In this document: piece after piece, positions 24,594 to 33,411 of the stretch
How positions within the stretch are numbered: position 1 is the first letter of the stretch
Layout: each line of letters opens with the position of its first letter
From: Gottfriedia acidiceleris
GTDB lineage: Bacteria; Bacillota; Bacilli; Bacillales; Bacillaceae_G
Reading direction: 5' to 3'
Assembly: GCF_002128425.1 (NCBI RefSeq)
Contig: NZ_NESS01000013.1
Coordinates: 1-64,000, forward strand
DNA length: 64,000 nucleotides
Made by a program: the position numbers and the translations under genes
The notes under the pieces: model-generated
What the model was told of the DNA's origin: nothing
Seen by the model: only the letters and a program-made list of their open reading frames with translations
Database searches by the model: none

Positions 24594-26015
24594 ATGAATC
24601 AACTACAATCACAGGAAATTATGCCTAAAACTACAGCTAAAAAAGAAAGAACAACCAATGTTTTTGCATTATTACTTATCATTTTAGTAGTCGCGACTGT
24701 CCTTACTCATTTTTTACCTTCAGGTGAATATGCACGAATTAATCAGGCTGGACATACTACAGTGGACCCAAATTCTTTTAAATGGATTAAGGCTACACCA
24801 GTTAGTTTTTTTGAAATGACAAAAGCAATTCATTTAGGTATGGTAGAAGCCGCAAATATCATCTTTTTTATCTTAATTATTGGCGGATTTTTTGGAGTAT
24901 TAAATGCGACCGGAACAGTTGAAGTATTAATTTCGACAATGGCTAAAAAGTTAGCTTCTCGTGAAAAGCTGTTAATCCCGATTATGATGTTTTTCTTTGC
25001 AATGGGAGGTTCTTTAATGGGGATGGCTGAAGAAACATTAGCCTATATTCCATTATTAATTCCACTAGCACTCGCGTTAGGTTTTGACACAATTACGGGA
25101 ACGGCAATTGTATTAGTTGGTGCTTCTTCGGGTTTTACAACAGCTATAATGAATCCTTTTACAGTTGGAATTGCACAAGGGATAGCTGAACTACCTACAT
25201 TTTCAGGAATAGGATTTCGACTAATATTATTTGTGATTGTATATCTTGTTTCAGTTATATTCGTTTATCGTTATGCAATGAAAGTTTTGAAAAATCCTTC
25301 CATAGGCATTTACGGAAAGTACTCATCGGAGCAAACAAATGTGATTTTAACATCTAAAGAAAAGCTCACTTCAAGACATAAACTAATTTTTATAACTTTT
25401 CTTATCAACTATATCGTACTAGCTTTTGGCGTAATAAAGTATCAATGGTATATTACAGAAATTGCTTCGTTGTTTATTCTTCTAACTGTTGCAATTGGAA
25501 TAATTGGAAAATTATCTATTGATCATATCGTTAAATCATTTACTCAAGGTTCTGCTTCATTAATAAACGGCGCGCTCATTATCGGCGTTTCACGTGCTAT
25601 TGTAGTAGTTTTAAATCAAGGTCATATCGTTGATCCAATGCTTCATGAAGTTTCAGAAGCAATTAAGCATATTCCTTCTTCCTTAAGTGTTATTGGAATG
25701 TATAACTTCCAAGCTGCTATTCATTTTATATTAGCCTCTGGGAGTGGACATGCAATGTTAACAATGCCGATTATGGCACCTTTAGCTGACTTATTAGACA
25801 TTACACGTCAAACAGCTGTATTATCTTTCTCATTTGCAGATGGAGTTGGAAACATTATTTTCCCAACAGCAGGTACATTAATGGCAGGGTTGGCAATTGC
25901 AGGGATCCCTTGGACAAAATGGGCTAAATGGATTTTCCCGCTAGTATTGGTTCAATATTGTATTGGTTTATTAGCAGTACTTGTCGCTCACTTTATTCAT
26001 TACGGCCCATTTTAG
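24594..26015 (+). CDS. YfcC-family membrane carrier (putative peptide or amino acid uptake)
   Basis: A 473-residue carrier with about twelve membrane helices. The N-terminus has LPSGEYAR after the first helix, then MGMAEETLAYIPLLIPL and the glycine-rich GASSGFTTAIMNPFTVGIAQGIAELP. The second half carries ASGSGHAMLTMPIMAPLAD and SFADGVGNIIFPTAGTLMA, typical of the YfcC/ArgE-associated branch of the ion transporter superfamily. The family is poorly characterised and is often named a basic amino acid antiporter. Here co-transcription with isoaspartyl dipeptidase suggests import of isoaspartyl or other dipeptides (inference). AAAGGAG precedes the ATG. A sigma-54 promoter lies 150 bases upstream. 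Confidence 0.8.
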   Translation: MNQLQSQEIMPKTTAKKERTTNVFALLLIILVVATVLTHFLPSGEYARINQAGHTTVDPNSFKWIKATPVSFFEMTKAIHLGMVEAANIIFFILIIGGFFGVLNATGTVEVLISTMAKKLASREKLLIPIMMFFFAMGGSLMGMAEETLAYIPLLIPLALALGFDTITGTAIVLVGASSGFTTAIMNPFTVGIAQGIAELPTFSGIGFRLILFVIVYLVSVIFVYRYAMKVLKNPSIGIYGKYSSEQTNVILTSKEKLTSRHKLIFITFLINYIVLAFGVIKYQWYITEIASLFILLTVAIGIIGKLSIDHIVKSFTQGSASLINGALIIGVSRAIVVVLNQGHIVDPMLHEVSEAIKHIPSSLSVIGMYNFQAAIHFILASGSGHAMLTMPIMAPLADLLDITRQTAVLSFSFADGVGNIIFPTAGTLMAGLAIAGIPWTKWAKWIFPLVLVQYCIGLLAVLVAHFIHYGPF

Positions 26016-26056
26016 AAATCAATTATAATTACTTACTATATTAGGAGGAAAACAAG

Positions 26057-27229
26057 TTGTTAACTTTAATAAAAAACGGTCAAGTATACACACCACATTC
26101 GATTGGTCGCAAGGACATACTAATTGCGGGTGGAAAAATTATTTTAATTGCGGACCTTATTCCATTACCTCCTGACTCCTACCATTGCAAGATAATAGAT
26201 GCTACCAACAATATCGTAGTACCAGGCTTTATTGATTCACATGTTCATATTATTGGTGGTGGAGGAGAAGGTGGATTCAAAACTCGCACACCAGAACTAA
26301 TGTTAACCTCCGCAACTACTGCTGGTGTCACTACTTTAGTTGGTTTACTAGGTACAGATGGGACAACAAGAAGAATGGAAAGTCTTCTTGCAAAGGCAAG
26401 AGGTTTAGAAGAGGAAGGAATTACATGTTATATTCATACGGGTTCTTATCATGTCCCCGTAAAAACATTAACGACTAAAATTGAAGATGACATTATATTA
26501 ATAGATAAAATAATTGGTGTCGGTGAGATCGCTATTTCAGACCATCGTTCTTCAGAACCTACATTTGAAGAATTGGTGAAAATCGCAACTGCCGCACGAA
26601 ATGGCGGTATTTTGTCCGGTAAGGCTGGCGTATTGGAAATTCATGTGGGTGATGGTTTAGAAAAACTTTCTCTATTACATGAAATAATTGATAAAACAAA
26701 TATTCCAATTCGTCATTTCCATCCTACACATATTAATCGTAATGAAGAGTTATTTAATGCAGGAATTCAATACGCTCTAAAAGGTGGATATGTAGATTTT
26801 ACAACGAGTACAATCCCTCAGTTTTTAGAGGAAGGTGAAGTCAAATGTAGCAAAGGGTTGCGAATGATGCTCGAGCATGGTGTACCTATTGGAAACATTA
26901 CCTTTTCATCCGATGCACAGGCAAGTCTTCCTTTTTTTGATAAGAATGGTGGGTTTGTCGGACTTCAAGTCGGAAAGATGGAGTCTCTTTTCCAAGAAGT
27001 AAAAGATGCAGTATTAAAGGAAGCTATTCCATTAGAAACAGCTATTCAAGTTATCACATCCAATCCTGCACAAGTACTAAAGCTGCCTCAAAAAGGTTGT
27101 TTACAAGTAGGTAAAGATGCAGATCTCGTATTATTACAACAAGATAATTTGGAAATTGAAACAGTTTTTGCAAATGGCAATATAATGGTAGAAAAAGGAA
27201 TTCCGATCGTAAAAGGAACATTCGAGTGA
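26057..27229 (+). CDS. iadA: Isoaspartyl (beta-aspartyl) dipeptidase IadA
   Basis: A 390-residue amidohydrolase-superfamily zinc peptidase that splits beta-aspartyl dipeptides arising from damaged proteins. The metal site begins with DSHVHIIGGGGEGG, and the binuclear site continues in HTGSYHV, EIHVGDG, HFHPTHINRN and the aspartate in FSSDAQAS; length equals that of E. coli IadA (390). The start is TTG with AGGAGG eight bases upstream. It follows the YfcC carrier by about 40 bases in the sigma-54 operon, pointing to a salvage pathway for damaged or cell-wall-derived dipeptides. A terminator follows. Confidence 0.88.
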   Translation: MLTLIKNGQVYTPHSIGRKDILIAGGKIILIADLIPLPPDSYHCKIIDATNNIVVPGFIDSHVHIIGGGGEGGFKTRTPELMLTSATTAGVTTLVGLLGTDGTTRRMESLLAKARGLEEEGITCYIHTGSYHVPVKTLTTKIEDDIILIDKIIGVGEIAISDHRSSEPTFEELVKIATAARNGGILSGKAGVLEIHVGDGLEKLSLLHEIIDKTNIPIRHFHPTHINRNEELFNAGIQYALKGGYVDFTTSTIPQFLEEGEVKCSKGLRMMLEHGVPIGNITFSSDAQASLPFFDKNGGFVGLQVGKMESLFQEVKDAVLKEAIPLETAIQVITSNPAQVLKLPQKGCLQVGKDADLVLLQQDNLEIETVFANGNIMVEKGIPIVKGTFE

Positions 27230-27257
27230 AAGAAATTCTTTAATTTTTACTTAATGA

Positions 27258-27300
27258 CAAAAACCAGAAAGACTCCTCTTCAAAGTTTTTCTGGTTTTTC
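27258..27300 (+). terminator. Terminator of the yfcC-iadA operon
   Basis: AAAACCAGAAA pairs with TTTCTGGTTTT and is followed by TTC. It lies about 30 bases after the iadA stop. Confidence 0.82.
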
Positions 27301-27334
27301 ATGATTATATAAACCTACGAAGTATAAACAAAAG

Positions 27335-27379
27335 TAAAAACGGCAGAAAGACGGAGTATATCCTTCTTTCTGACCGTTC
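27335..27379 (-). terminator. Terminator of the metNPQ-M20 operon
   Basis: On the minus strand AACGGTCAGAAAG pairs with CTTTCTGCCGTT around a short loop, then TTTACTTTTG. It lies just after the M20 gene. Confidence 0.8.
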
Positions 27380-27386
27380 AAGCTAA

Positions 27387-28577
27387 CTATTTTTCTGTTT
27401 GCTGAAATTCAGTTTGAACCTTTTCTAAAAGATTTTTATCGGTAATTAATCGATAGCCTGTTAGAGCCAATGCTTTTGCACCCGTTACTAGAGCATGATC
27501 ACCTTGTAGGGATCCAGCAGCTTCACGGAATTCATTCGTATGAGCAATTAAATTATCAGGTCCAATTTTAATATATGCATGAGAAGTCGGAACAACATGG
27601 CTTACATTACCAGCATCAGTAGATCCAAGCCCACCGCTTTTACCATTCACTTCTTCACCCAATAAGCTTAGTTCTTCTCCTACAATCTCATCAAGAGAAC
27701 GATTGATAATAAAATCATGTACTTCATTTTGGAATCTTTCAATTTTCACAGTACTACCAGTTGCAAGTGCTGCTCCCTCGGCAATATTACGAATCTTAGT
27801 AGATACTTCCTCCGTACTCTTCCATGTACTAGCACGGATGAAAAATCTCGCTGAAGCGTACTCTGGAATAATATTTGGTGCATCGCCTCCATGAGTGATA
27901 ATTCCGTGGATGCGAACATCACTAGAAAGTTGCTGACGAAGGGCATTAATTCCATTGAATAACTGGATTACTGCATCTAAGGCATTAATTCCATGTTCTG
28001 GTGACCCAGCAGCATGAGCTGCTCTTCCATAGAAATGGAAGTCTAATGGATCTACAGCCAGAGTTGGACTCGACAAACCTGTTTTACCACTTGGATGGAG
28101 CATAAGAGCTGCATCAACACCTTCTAGTAATCCATTTTTAACGAAACTACCTTTTGCACTTCCGTTTGGTCCACCCTCTTCTGCAGGTGTTCCAAATATA
28201 ACAACTTCTCCTCCGGTCTCAGAAATGACTTCAGCAAGAGCGATGCCTGCAGCCACACTCGTTGTCCCGATAATATTATGTCCGCATGCATGACCAAGAC
28301 CAGGTAGTGCATCGTATTCTGCTAAAAATGCGATGGTTGGGCCTTGCTTAGATGATGTTTTCCTTGCTACAAAGCCTGTTTCATGTCCCGCAATATTACG
28401 TGTTACATCGAAACCAGCTTTTGCTAAAATTTTAGTAAGTGTTTCTGATGCAAAAAATTCTTGATTGCCAATTTCAGGTTTTTCATGAATTTGGTGACTA
28501 ATTTCAAGATAGATATCCTTCGATTCCTCAATACTTTTCACAATATATTCTCTTTGCGTTTCAATTTGGACTGTCAT
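27387..28577 (-). CDS. M20 family amidohydrolase (aminoacylase/peptidase)
   Basis: A 396-residue M20 zinc enzyme. The metal ligands appear as HACGHN, EEGG and later HVVP, with HAAGSPEHG in the dimer domain. The GLGHACGHNIIG and TPAEEGG forms are typical of the AbgB/IAA-amino-acid-hydrolase branch that removes acyl groups from amino acids. The ATG at 28577 has GGGAG nine bases upstream. It follows metQ by 40 bases with no terminator between, so it should be under the SAM riboswitch of the methionine transporter operon. That makes an N-acyl- or peptidyl-methionine (or another sulfur compound) a likely substrate, by inference only. Confidence 0.82.
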   Translation of the reverse strand: MTVQIETQREYIVKSIEESKDIYLEISHQIHEKPEIGNQEFFASETLTKILAKAGFDVTRNIAGHETGFVARKTSSKQGPTIAFLAEYDALPGLGHACGHNIIGTTSVAAGIALAEVISETGGEVVIFGTPAEEGGPNGSAKGSFVKNGLLEGVDAALMLHPSGKTGLSSPTLAVDPLDFHFYGRAAHAAGSPEHGINALDAVIQLFNGINALRQQLSSDVRIHGIITHGGDAPNIIPEYASARFFIRASTWKSTEEVSTKIRNIAEGAALATGSTVKIERFQNEVHDFIINRSLDEIVGEELSLLGEEVNGKSGGLGSTDAGNVSHVVPTSHAYIKIGPDNLIAHTNEFREAAGSLQGDHALVTGAKALALTGYRLITDKNLLEKVQTEFQQTEK

Positions 28578-28617
28578 ATAAACGATCTCCCTTCTATTAA
28601 ATAAGCATGAACTAACT

Positions 28618-29466
28618 TTATAGATTTTTAATTTTATCAATCGAAGTGACTACCGGAACCGTTGCGCCTTTGTCACGTTTAATAATGTAATCATGAACTT
28701 CTTTTGATTGGTAAGCCTTCACAATCTTTGCAAAGTCCTTGTCATTTTTATTCTTCGTGCGGGATGCAATAACATTAATATAAGGCATAGCAGCTTTATC
28801 ATTTGGATCTTCTTTATAAAGCGGATCCTTTGCAGGGTCTAAGCCCGCTTGCACAGCGAATCCATTATTAATGATAGCTGCTGCAACATCATCCAATGAT
28901 CTAGCTGTTTGCCCAGCAGCAATAGGTTTAATTTTTAGATGCTTAGGATTTTCTTTAATTTGTTCAATACTTCCTTTAGGATCAAAATTATCTACTAAAC
29001 TAATTAACTTTGAAGATTGTAATAGTTTAAGTGCACGGCCTGCGTTCGTAACATCATTTGGTATAGTAATAGTTGCTCCATCTGGAATTTCACTTAGTTT
29101 TTTAAATTTATGTGAATAAATCCCCATTGGCGCAATCACCGTCGAGCCAATCGCAGAAATATCTAAATTATGATCGCCCTTAAATTGGTTCATATAGGTA
29201 ATCGTTTGAAAAGAATTTAAATCAAGGCTACCGTCATTAAGTGCTGTGTTAGGCTGAACATAATCTGAAAATGAAATGATCTTCAATTTAATACCGTCAT
29301 TTTTTACTTGTTTTTGGACAATATTCCAAAGTTCATAGTCATCACCGTTAATACCAATCTTAATCGTTCTCTCTTTTCCGTTACCTGCTGACTCTTTAGA
29401 ACCACATGCTGATAATACAGAAACCGTTAATAATAATGCTGCAAAAATAGTAAAAAACTTTTTCAT
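28618..29466 (-). CDS. metQ: Methionine ABC transporter substrate-binding lipoprotein MetQ
   Basis: A 282-residue NlpA/MetQ lipoprotein: signal peptide with lipobox LSAC near residue 21, then the periplasmic-binding fold with IKIGINGDDYELWN, DLNSFQTITYMN and the conserved NDVTNAGRALKLLQ region. It captures methionine for the MetNP transporter. The ATG overlaps the metP stop by four bases (ATGA), and the ribosome site AGGAGG lies within metP. The family normally has a YALPG-like hinge that is not obvious here; the genetic context leaves little doubt. Confidence 0.88.
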   Translation of the reverse strand: MKKFFTIFAALLLTVSVLSACGSKESAGNGKERTIKIGINGDDYELWNIVQKQVKNDGIKLKIISFSDYVQPNTALNDGSLDLNSFQTITYMNQFKGDHNLDISAIGSTVIAPMGIYSHKFKKLSEIPDGATITIPNDVTNAGRALKLLQSSKLISLVDNFDPKGSIEQIKENPKHLKIKPIAAGQTARSLDDVAAAIINNGFAVQAGLDPAKDPLYKEDPNDKAAMPYINVIASRTKNKNDKDFAKIVKAYQSKEVHDYIIKRDKGATVPVVTSIDKIKNL

Positions 29467-30131
29467 CCTCTTTTCCTCCTTACATATCTTGACCAAGTAT
29501 TTCCTAAACTTTGTATGATTTGAACAATAACTACTAGTAATACAACTGTAATGATAATAACCAAGGTTTCAAAGCGCTGATAACCATATGTAATAGCTAA
29601 GTCACCTAAACCACCAGCACCAACTGCACCAGCTGCTGCAGTCGATCCAATCAATCCAATCGTTGCTGTTGTAAATGAAAGAATTAATGATGGGATCGCC
29701 TCAGGCAAAATAAACTTCACGATAATTTGAAACTTTGTCGCACCCATTGAATAGGCTGTTTCCAGCACTCCCTTATCCACTTCTAGCATTGAGTTTTCAA
29801 TCAATCTCGCTAAATAAGGCCCTACAAAGATCGATAAAGGAACAATTGCTGCAACTACGCCAATGGACGTCCCCGTTAGTAATCTAGTAAACGGAATAAT
29901 GGCAACTAGCAAAATAATAAATGGTACGGATCGTACTATATTAATAATCGTATTTAACAACGTAAATAATGGTTTGTTTTCCATAATATGACCTGGCCTT
30001 GTTACAACAAGAGTAATCCCTAAAGGCAATCCTATGATTGTGCCAAAAATGAATGACCCCAGTACAGTTAGAAATGTATCTTGAGTTGCCTGTAGAAACT
30101 GAGGCCAAAAGAATTCCCAATTAAGCTCCAC
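29463..30131 (-). CDS. metP: Methionine ABC transporter permease MetP (MetI type)
   Basis: A 222-residue permease with about five membrane helices and the family's EAA-like loop (AYSMGATKFQIIVKFILPEAIPSL). It forms the channel of the methionine importer with MetN and MetQ. The GTG start lies within the end of metN (11-base overlap), with GGGAGG upstream in metN. The length fits MetI/MetP (217-222). Confidence 0.9.
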   Translation of the reverse strand: MELNWEFFWPQFLQATQDTFLTVLGSFIFGTIIGLPLGITLVVTRPGHIMENKPLFTLLNTIINIVRSVPFIILLVAIIPFTRLLTGTSIGVVAAIVPLSIFVGPYLARLIENSMLEVDKGVLETAYSMGATKFQIIVKFILPEAIPSLILSFTTATIGLIGSTAAAGAVGAGGLGDLAITYGYQRFETLVIIITVVLLVVIVQIIQSLGNTWSRYVRRKRG

Positions 30132-31137
30132 TTAACTCTACCTCCCTTACATCTATCCCTTTTTCGGAAATAAATTTAATAGCTCTTTCACTTTCCTCTT
30201 TTGTTCCTTCTAGTGCTACAAGTAAATTCCCATAAGGTCTTTCTTGTAGCTCTGTAATTGATCCATAAAGAATGTTTAAATGAATATCGAATTTTTTAAG
30301 AACCTCTGATAATAATGGATTACCAGCTTTATCACCTAGGAAGACTAATTGATAATATTTCCCTTTTGATAATGATTTCGATAACTTAGACGGTACCTCA
30401 TTTTGTAATACAGTATTAACGAAATTCCGTGTAATACTTTTTTGTGGATTCGTAAACACGTCATAAACGTTTCCTTCTTCTACAATTTCTCCATTATCAA
30501 TGACAGCCACTTTATCACATAAATCTCGAATCACACTCATTTCGTGAGTAATAAGGAAAATTGTAAGATTATAAGATTTATTTACTTTTCTTAAAAGCTC
30601 CAAAACATTCTTTGTTGTTTCAGGGTCTAATGCAGATGTTGCTTCATCGCATAGCAGAAGATCTGGGTCTGTTACTAGTGCCCTTGCTATTCCCACTCTT
30701 TGCTTTTGTCCCCCCGATAAATGTCCCGGAAATACATCCTGTTTCCCTGAAAGTCCAACAAAATCGATTAATTCCATAACCTTATCCTGAACATCCCGCT
30801 TCTTTTTTCCTTCAAGGTAAAGCGGCATTGCTATATTATCAAATACCGTTTTGGCTGAAAGTAGATTAAAGTGTTGGAATACGACACCAATTTTTCTACG
30901 TGTCTTACGCAACTCTTCATCATTTAATGTCATCAGGTTCAAACCATCAATCAAAACTGATCCTTCTGTTGGTTCTTCAAGTCTATTTAAACAACGAATC
31001 AGTGTACTTTTTCCTGCCCCTGAAAAGCCAATGATTCCATAGATCTCCCCTTTCTCAATTTTCATATTAATATTATTTAGAGCTTTAATTGGTGGTCTTC
31101 CAGGATAAACCTTGGAGACATTTTTAATCTCAATCAA
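30121..31137 (-). CDS. metN: Methionine ABC transporter ATP-binding protein MetN
   Basis: A 338-residue ABC ATPase with Walker A GFSGAGKST, signature HLSGGQKQRVGIARAL, Walker B LLCDEATSALD and the switch THE, plus the C-terminal NIL domain (about 265-338) that senses methionine and inhibits transport. The TTG at 31137 is chosen: GGAGGAAGGAAT lies just upstream and the protein then starts IEIKNVSKVYP, giving the usual MetN length. It is the first gene of metN-metP-metQ-M20 and lies behind a SAM riboswitch. Confidence 0.92.
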   Translation of the reverse strand: MIEIKNVSKVYPGRPPIKALNNINMKIEKGEIYGIIGFSGAGKSTLIRCLNRLEEPTEGSVLIDGLNLMTLNDEELRKTRRKIGVVFQHFNLLSAKTVFDNIAMPLYLEGKKKRDVQDKVMELIDFVGLSGKQDVFPGHLSGGQKQRVGIARALVTDPDLLLCDEATSALDPETTKNVLELLRKVNKSYNLTIFLITHEMSVIRDLCDKVAVIDNGEIVEEGNVYDVFTNPQKSITRNFVNTVLQNEVPSKLSKSLSKGKYYQLVFLGDKAGNPLLSEVLKKFDIHLNILYGSITELQERPYGNLLVALEGTKEESERAIKFISEKGIDVREVELSGA

Positions 31138-31244
31138 ATTCCTTCCTCCAATGCAATTTATTCTAATCAACATAACTTAGTAAACATATTTGAAAACTTG
31201 GTTTTATAACTATATTTCTCCTTTTTTCTCCTATGGGAACCCAT

Positions 31245-31290
31245 CAAAAAACCCCCCTTCTTATCCAACAACACAGATAAGAAGAGGGGT
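31245..31290 (-). terminator. Riboswitch-controlled terminator before metN
   Basis: On the minus strand ACCCCTCTTCTTATC pairs with GATAAGAAGGGGGGT, followed by TTTTTTG. This strong hairpin follows the SAM aptamer and should form when SAM is bound, stopping transcription before metN. Confidence 0.92.
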
Positions 31291-31310
31291 TAAAATATAT
31301 AAGCCACTTT

Positions 31311-31428
31311 ACTTCTTATCTTTCAAATCGCTTGAACGATTTGCAGGAATTAGCACGGTATTTGTTACGAAATAACAAACCCGTTGCCGAGGTATCGCAG
31401 GGCCAGTCCCTCCACCTCTCTGGATAAG
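31311..31428 (-). ncRNA. SAM-I (S-box) riboswitch aptamer
   Basis: On the minus strand the leader carries the S-box signatures CTTATCCAGAGAGGTGGAGG, GACTGGCCC and ACCTCGGCAAC, then the closing P1 strand GATAAGAAG. Position, strand and the terminator after it fit SAM-dependent shut-off of the downstream methionine transport genes. Confidence 0.95.
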
Positions 31429-31464
31429 TAATAGAATTTATTAAGTTTTTGAATTATTGAGTTT

Positions 31465-31493
31465 ATGTTATCCCTCTTTTTATAATACGTCAA
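31465..31493 (-). promoter_or_regulatory. Promoter of the SAM-riboswitch metNPQ operon
   Basis: On the minus strand TTGACG (31488-31493), 17 bases, TAACAT (31465-31470). Transcription would start about 30 bases before the aptamer. Confidence 0.72.
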
Positions 31494-31665
31494 GAATTAT
31501 TTTGAATTTTTTTTAAAAAAAATAAAATTACTTTCCCTCACAATGTTTGATAAAGGTAATAGGTCCTTCATATTCAAATCAAAAAAACCTATTTAATATA
31601 CTATTTGAAATAGGTAGAAATACTTATTTTTTTGCGTTTGTATAAGTATTTCATTCAGGAGATAA
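31494..31665. other. AT-rich intergenic stretch with two hairpins
   Basis: This stretch lies upstream of the met operon promoter and after the small-gene operon. ACCTATTT/AAATAGGT (about 31587-31616) and AAATACTT/AAGTATTT (about 31617-31651) form two neighbouring hairpins. No gene was seen here. Confidence 0.4.
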
Positions 31666-31712
31666 ACAAAAAAGCAGACAAGTCTCTTCGATAAAAGACA
31701 ACCTGTCTGCTT
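31666..31712 (-). terminator. Terminator of the ASCH/DUF2269-like operon
   Basis: On the minus strand AAGCAGACAGG pairs imperfectly with ACTTGTCTGCTT and is followed by TTTTTG, just after the gene ending at 31726. Confidence 0.8.
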
Positions 31713-31725
31713 AATTGAATTGTTC

Positions 31726-32160
31726 TTACCATAATGTAGGCTTTACTACCATAAACCAAAGCATAACCATTAAAAGAGCGATGTAAATCCAGATTGAACG
31801 ACGAAGTAAGTAAATCAATCTTCCCTTGTCTTGGCCTGGTTCGCTGAACTTCCGAATGGTCGGTGAAAAGGCTCTAGCAAGAAAAAATAATGAACTCACC
31901 AAAAGAAGAATAGTCATCACAATCCAAGATGTCTTCCATGACCAAGAGCCTGCTAGTACTAACAAGACTCCTGAAGCAACCAGTACATGCCCGGCATGTT
32001 TAGCCAATCTCACTGCAGAACGGAAAACATCCAGATAGCTCTGCTGGATCGTGGACTCCGAAGTACGCAGCTTTTTAAGTATCGGAATCAATACAAAAAA
32101 AGGGCCAATGGATAAAATTACACTAGCAATATGTATATAAAGAAGCAATCTATACAGCAT
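31726..32160 (-). CDS. DUF2269-like small membrane protein
   Basis: A 144-residue membrane protein with four hydrophobic helices. It begins LYRLLLYIHIASVILSIGPFF, the usual beginning of DUF2269/YwcB-like small membrane proteins, and has H and R residues in the loops. Function unknown. It starts five bases after the ASCH gene stop without a strong ribosome site, so it is probably translated by coupling. Family assignment is tentative. Confidence 0.65.
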   Translation of the reverse strand: MLYRLLLYIHIASVILSIGPFFVLIPILKKLRTSESTIQQSYLDVFRSAVRLAKHAGHVLVASGVLLVLAGSWSWKTSWIVMTILLLVSSLFFLARAFSPTIRKFSEPGQDKGRLIYLLRRSIWIYIALLMVMLWFMVVKPTLW

Positions 32161-32165
32161 AAATA

Positions 32166-32516
32166 TTAATCTTGGATGAGACGAAACTCATGAACCCATA
32201 CCCTCATTTTTGGCAACCAAGGCATTCCAGGGTGGATTGACAGGATCGATTGCTTATATTCTTCTACTGTCGTATAGCCTTCCTGCTTAGCATTTTCATC
32301 TGTCAATTCACCTAAAGCTTGCGAATAAACTCGTTCAACAACATACTGGCGATTTTGAAGGGTCATCACTTCCCCAACATCTGCGTATCTCCCATTGCGG
32401 CGAGTAGCCGTTTTTTGCCCTGACAATACTTTTTCGATATCCTCTTGAAGCGTAATAAGGCGTTCAATCGTACATGTTTTTGGCGGTAAAGCGTTAGTTT
32501 CATTCTGATTAGTCAT
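32166..32516 (-). CDS. ASCH domain-containing protein
   Basis: A 116-residue PUA-like ASCH-domain protein. It has the typical GQKTATRRNGRYADVGEVMTL stretch, where the fold's binding groove usually lies, and GYTTVEEYKQS further on. ASCH proteins are thought to bind RNA or modified nucleosides; some are amidohydrolases of N4-acylated cytidine (YqfB-like). The ATG at 32516 has GGAG ten bases upstream. It forms a two-gene unit with the membrane protein downstream. Confidence 0.72.
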   Translation of the reverse strand: MTNQNETNALPPKTCTIERLITLQEDIEKVLSGQKTATRRNGRYADVGEVMTLQNRQYVVERVYSQALGELTDENAKQEGYTTVEEYKQSILSIHPGMPWLPKMRVWVHEFRLIQD

Positions 32517-32925
32517 ATAATCCATTCTCCATTTCAATTTTTAATGTAAAGGCTTTAAAAAAAGACGATAGTTCTATTTTAATTAAATTAATACATAATT
32601 AGCAAATTTTATTTTTTTAGGTTATTAAATTTTAAATTACCTTGCAGTAAATCGTTGTAATGATGACAGACCTGATTAGGGAGGTAACAGACGCCGTAAA
32701 AATGATGGGATTATACTTAAACTTTAGTACTATAGTTTTAGAATATTTGAGAGCTCAATTTTGGACTAGCATTCTTTAAAAAATTGCAAAACAAAAGCTG
32801 ATAACATCCTGAACTAACGATAGTTTTTGAATTTTGTTACGTACTAGTTACTAACATTTTATAAAGACTTCTCTAGTCTCAGGAGAGTAACAATTAACTC
32901 GTTTAATTCTTCTACATTTGAAAGT
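32517..32925. other. Intergenic stretch, no supported gene
   Basis: About 400 AT-rich bases upstream of the ASCH gene. A plus-strand reading frame of 39 codons (32660-32779) begins ATGATGACAGACC and has no ribosome site at a proper distance; it may be a remnant or chance. Nothing else could be supported. Confidence 0.35.
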
Positions 32926-32959
32926 AAAGAGAGAGTGTTTTTAGAACACTCCCTCTTTT
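32926..32959 (-). terminator. Terminator of the small membrane-protein gene
   Basis: On the minus strand AAAGAGGGAGTGTTC pairs with AACACTCTCTCTTT. It lies directly after the stop of the gene at 32961-33134. Confidence 0.75.
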
Positions 32960-32960
32960 C

Positions 32961-33134
32961 CTAGCTTCGATGTTCAACTAAGTCAATCGCCCCTAAGACA
33001 ATATGGGCTAAACCAAAGCCAAAAACAGTATTAGCAATCATTTTGTTTGTACCACGTTTTTGCTTGAGAGCATAACCAGTAGCAGTAACAGCGGAACCTA
33101 AAACCGTTGGAATTAAACCTTCACGAATATTCAT
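32961..33134 (-). CDS. Conserved small hydrophobic protein
   Basis: A 57-residue protein beginning MNIREGLIPTVLGSAVTATGYALK, with two short hydrophobic segments (about 8-22 and 34-50) and a charged end DLVEHRS. Very similar short proteins occur in Bacillus and are sometimes mislabelled asparagine synthase; the true function is unknown. GGAGGG lies nine bases before the ATG at 33134. It has its own terminator and appears monocistronic. Confidence 0.65.
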   Translation of the reverse strand: MNIREGLIPTVLGSAVTATGYALKQKRGTNKMIANTVFGFGLAHIVLGAIDLVEHRS

Positions 33135-33304
33135 AATAAGTTTCCCTCCACATCGAAGTATCTGGTGATAATTCACCATATTTCTATTATTAACATTTGA
33201 GCTTCTACTATGTATATTTCACCTACCGCAAGTCAAATTCATCCTTTATTTGTATTTTACTTAATTTTATTTTCATTATTAATTGGGATAATTCCATACT
33301 TTTT

Positions 33305-33351
33305 GCAAAAAAAAAAACATAGACTCGTATTTTTACGAAGTTTACGTTTCT
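33305..33351 (-). terminator. Terminator of the second NprR-like regulator gene
   Basis: On the minus strand AACGTAAACTTCGTA pairs (with mismatches) with TACGAGTCTATGTT, followed by eleven T. It lies about 60 bases after the regulator stop. No small gene fits in between. Confidence 0.72.
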
Positions 33352-33411
33352 TTATAAACACAGTAATTAAGCTACAACATTTTCTGTTAAGAATTTAATT
33401 GAATATTATCA

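Noticed and set aside
32660..32779. 39-codon plus-strand frame starting ATGATGACAGACC
   Set aside because: No ribosome site at proper distance, no recognisable domain; kept only as a remark on the intergenic stretch.
33210..33398. Plus-strand frame for a 62-residue hydrophobic peptide after the second regulator, considered as a pheromone precursor
   Set aside because: No ribosome site, it is on the opposite strand, and it overlaps the regulator's terminator including its A-run; no signal-peptide-plus-short-tail form.
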